NCBI GenBank assembly: GCA_018873245.2 | Contig: JAEMBT020000001.1 | Span: 14,858,220 to 14,922,219 of the forward strand | Length of the DNA stretch: 64,000 nt | From: Archegozetes longisetosus | Taxonomy: Eukaryota > Arthropoda > Arachnida > Sarcoptiformes > Trhypochthoniidae | Direction of reading: 5' to 3' | Part shown: piece after piece, positions 63,084 to 64,000 of the stretch | Numbering within the stretch: the first letter of the stretch is position 1 | Layout of the letters: every line of letters begins with the position of its first letter | Translations under genes and position numbers: made by a program | Notes under the pieces: model-generated | The model's database searches: none | What the model was told of the DNA's origin: nothing | The model's input: the letters and a program-made list of their open reading frames with translations, nothing else

Positions 63084-63450
63084 ATGAAACTTATTTTGCT
63101 TTCAATGTTGATTGCTTTTATCGGTAAATAAGTTTGAATTTTTCTAGTCTTAGACTGAATCGTTTCCTTTTTTCAGTTATAGAAATTAATAGTCAAAAGT
63201 TGATACATTTAAAAGAACATAGAGTTGACTGGGAGTGCAGTCGAACTGCAGGCAATTGCAGTGCATTGTGTGATAAGTATGGATACAGTCATTCGAGTTG
63301 TTACATCGGAACGTGATTGAGTTCTGCAACTGTACTCAATGCGAGGCTCAACGATGTGTTAATTCATGTAAAAACGATGGCCTAATTGGCAGATGTGTTG
63401 GTATGAATACAAATGCAGGCAGTACCAGTTGTGGCTGTTATGACAAATAA
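63084..63450 (+). pseudogene. Secreted two-domain CS-alpha-beta (defensin-like) cysteine-rich protein, frameshifted
   Basis: Exon 1 (63084-63123) encodes a hydrophobic signal peptide start; a 53-nt GT/AG intron follows, and exon 2 begins at 63177. The mature part has a six-cysteine pattern C-x6-C-x3-C-x9-C followed by C-x-C. Its fourth Cys is followed within four codons by TGA (63314-63316). In another frame the reading continues from there with the last C-x-C of domain 1 and a whole second six-cysteine unit (C-x4-C-x3-C-x8-C-x11-C-x-C) to TAA at 63448-63450. Both units fit the C...C-x3-C...C...C-x-C layout of arthropod defensins and related peptides. A single indel near 63305-63316 (mutation or assembly error) explains the break. 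Antimicrobial function is only a guess. Confidence 0.65.
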
Positions 63451-64000
63451 ATTCTTTAAATAATCTATGGCTGTTACCTTGAAACGAGTTTGAAATTAAA
63501 GTTACTTTAAATTGGACTTTGATTTATATGTTATTCATTTCGCTTGAATAAGAGACCTGATGAAACCAAATTTATAGGAATATTTTTAGAGTGATAGGAA
63601 ATAGTGTCAAAATACAGAATGAGATAAACTGATGCGATATAAATGAGCGCCAACAGATATGACCAACAATTAGTGTTGCAAAAAGAAAATTTTCGGAGAT
63701 ATTATCTCGACAAACTTTCTAGAAAGTTTCCCATCAAAGAGAAAATTTCTAGAAATTTTCCATCACTACCAACAATCCTTGCAGTAATATAGATGAAGGA
63801 ATTCTATTGATCTTGATCTAATATGATTTTAGGATAAGTTTTCGTATTTTACGAATAAAGCTATCTAATGTTAATTATTGTGTGGCATAAAATTAAACAA
63901 TAATTAACAACGATAGTTATCTTAATAGTGGAAATATAATTCTGAATAATTAATTTATAATTGTCTAATTTCTAATATTCTAAGCTAATGAAAATTAAAT
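63451..64000. other. Right-end spacer
   Basis: AT-rich DNA with no gene recognised. A small repeat tttctagaaa(g/t)tttcc(c/-)atca occurs twice near 63715-63765. Confidence 0.4.

Overview
The window looks like a piece of an AT-rich animal nuclear genome, probably a small arthropod and perhaps a mite. Reasons: several genes have introns of about 60-80 nt with GT/AG ends, the protein-coding genes are animal-type, interstitial TTAGG/CCTAA repeats (the arthropod telomere unit) occur, and the intergenic DNA is full of TA-flanked inverted-repeat elements. The species cannot be fixed from the sequence alone.

Layout. Positions 1-24.2 kb are a gene-poor stretch with no gene I can recognise. It contains at least six short inverted-repeat (MITE-like) elements, one GA microsatellite and two short telomere-like arrays. 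From 24.2 to 33.9 kb there is a compact block of ordinary genes: PIGG (GPI ethanolamine phosphate transferase 2, minus), GNL1 (circularly permuted GTPase, plus), a gamma-glutamyl-hydrolase-like gene whose catalytic Cys codon is Gly (plus), and a sorbitol dehydrogenase gene (SORD copy 1, six exons, minus). PIGG and GNL1 are divergent and share a 724-bp spacer.

From 35.6 to 58.1 kb there is an old duplication, broken up by transposons. Each copy has a GA microsatellite block and a large DEG/ENaC-type channel gene. In copy A (43.4-47.3 kb) three complete DEG/ENaC domains, each TM1-ectodomain-TM2 with a G-x-S motif, lie head to tail: domains 1 and 2 in one uninterrupted ORF, and domain 3 joined by a 62-nt phase-0 intron. 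DEG/ENaC channels are trimers, so this looks like a natural one-chain concatemer of a whole channel. Copy A has a 1-nt frameshift in the last TM2. Copy B (52.9-56.7 kb) has broken domains 1 and 2 but an intact domain 3.

From 38.06 to 42.83 kb lies a nest of DNA transposons. A 1.31-kb DD37D-type mariner relic was hit by a 690-bp TA-flanked MITE and by a 2.75-kb Mutator-like element (MULE). The MULE carries a decayed FLYWCH/DDE transposase, terminal inverted repeats built from ~40-bp tandem units and, 3' of the transposase on the same strand, a complete type III hammerhead ribozyme (41232-41294). In copy B of the duplication a different TA-flanked element (50.74-52.27 kb) sits at the equivalent site.

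The right end has a second sorbitol dehydrogenase gene (SORD copy 2, minus, the same five intron positions), a second copy of the MITE seen at 7.0 kb, and a secreted two-domain cysteine-rich (CS-alpha-beta, defensin-like) gene broken by a frameshift between its domains. No CRISPR, operon or prokaryotic signals were seen, and no tRNA or rRNA gene was recognised.
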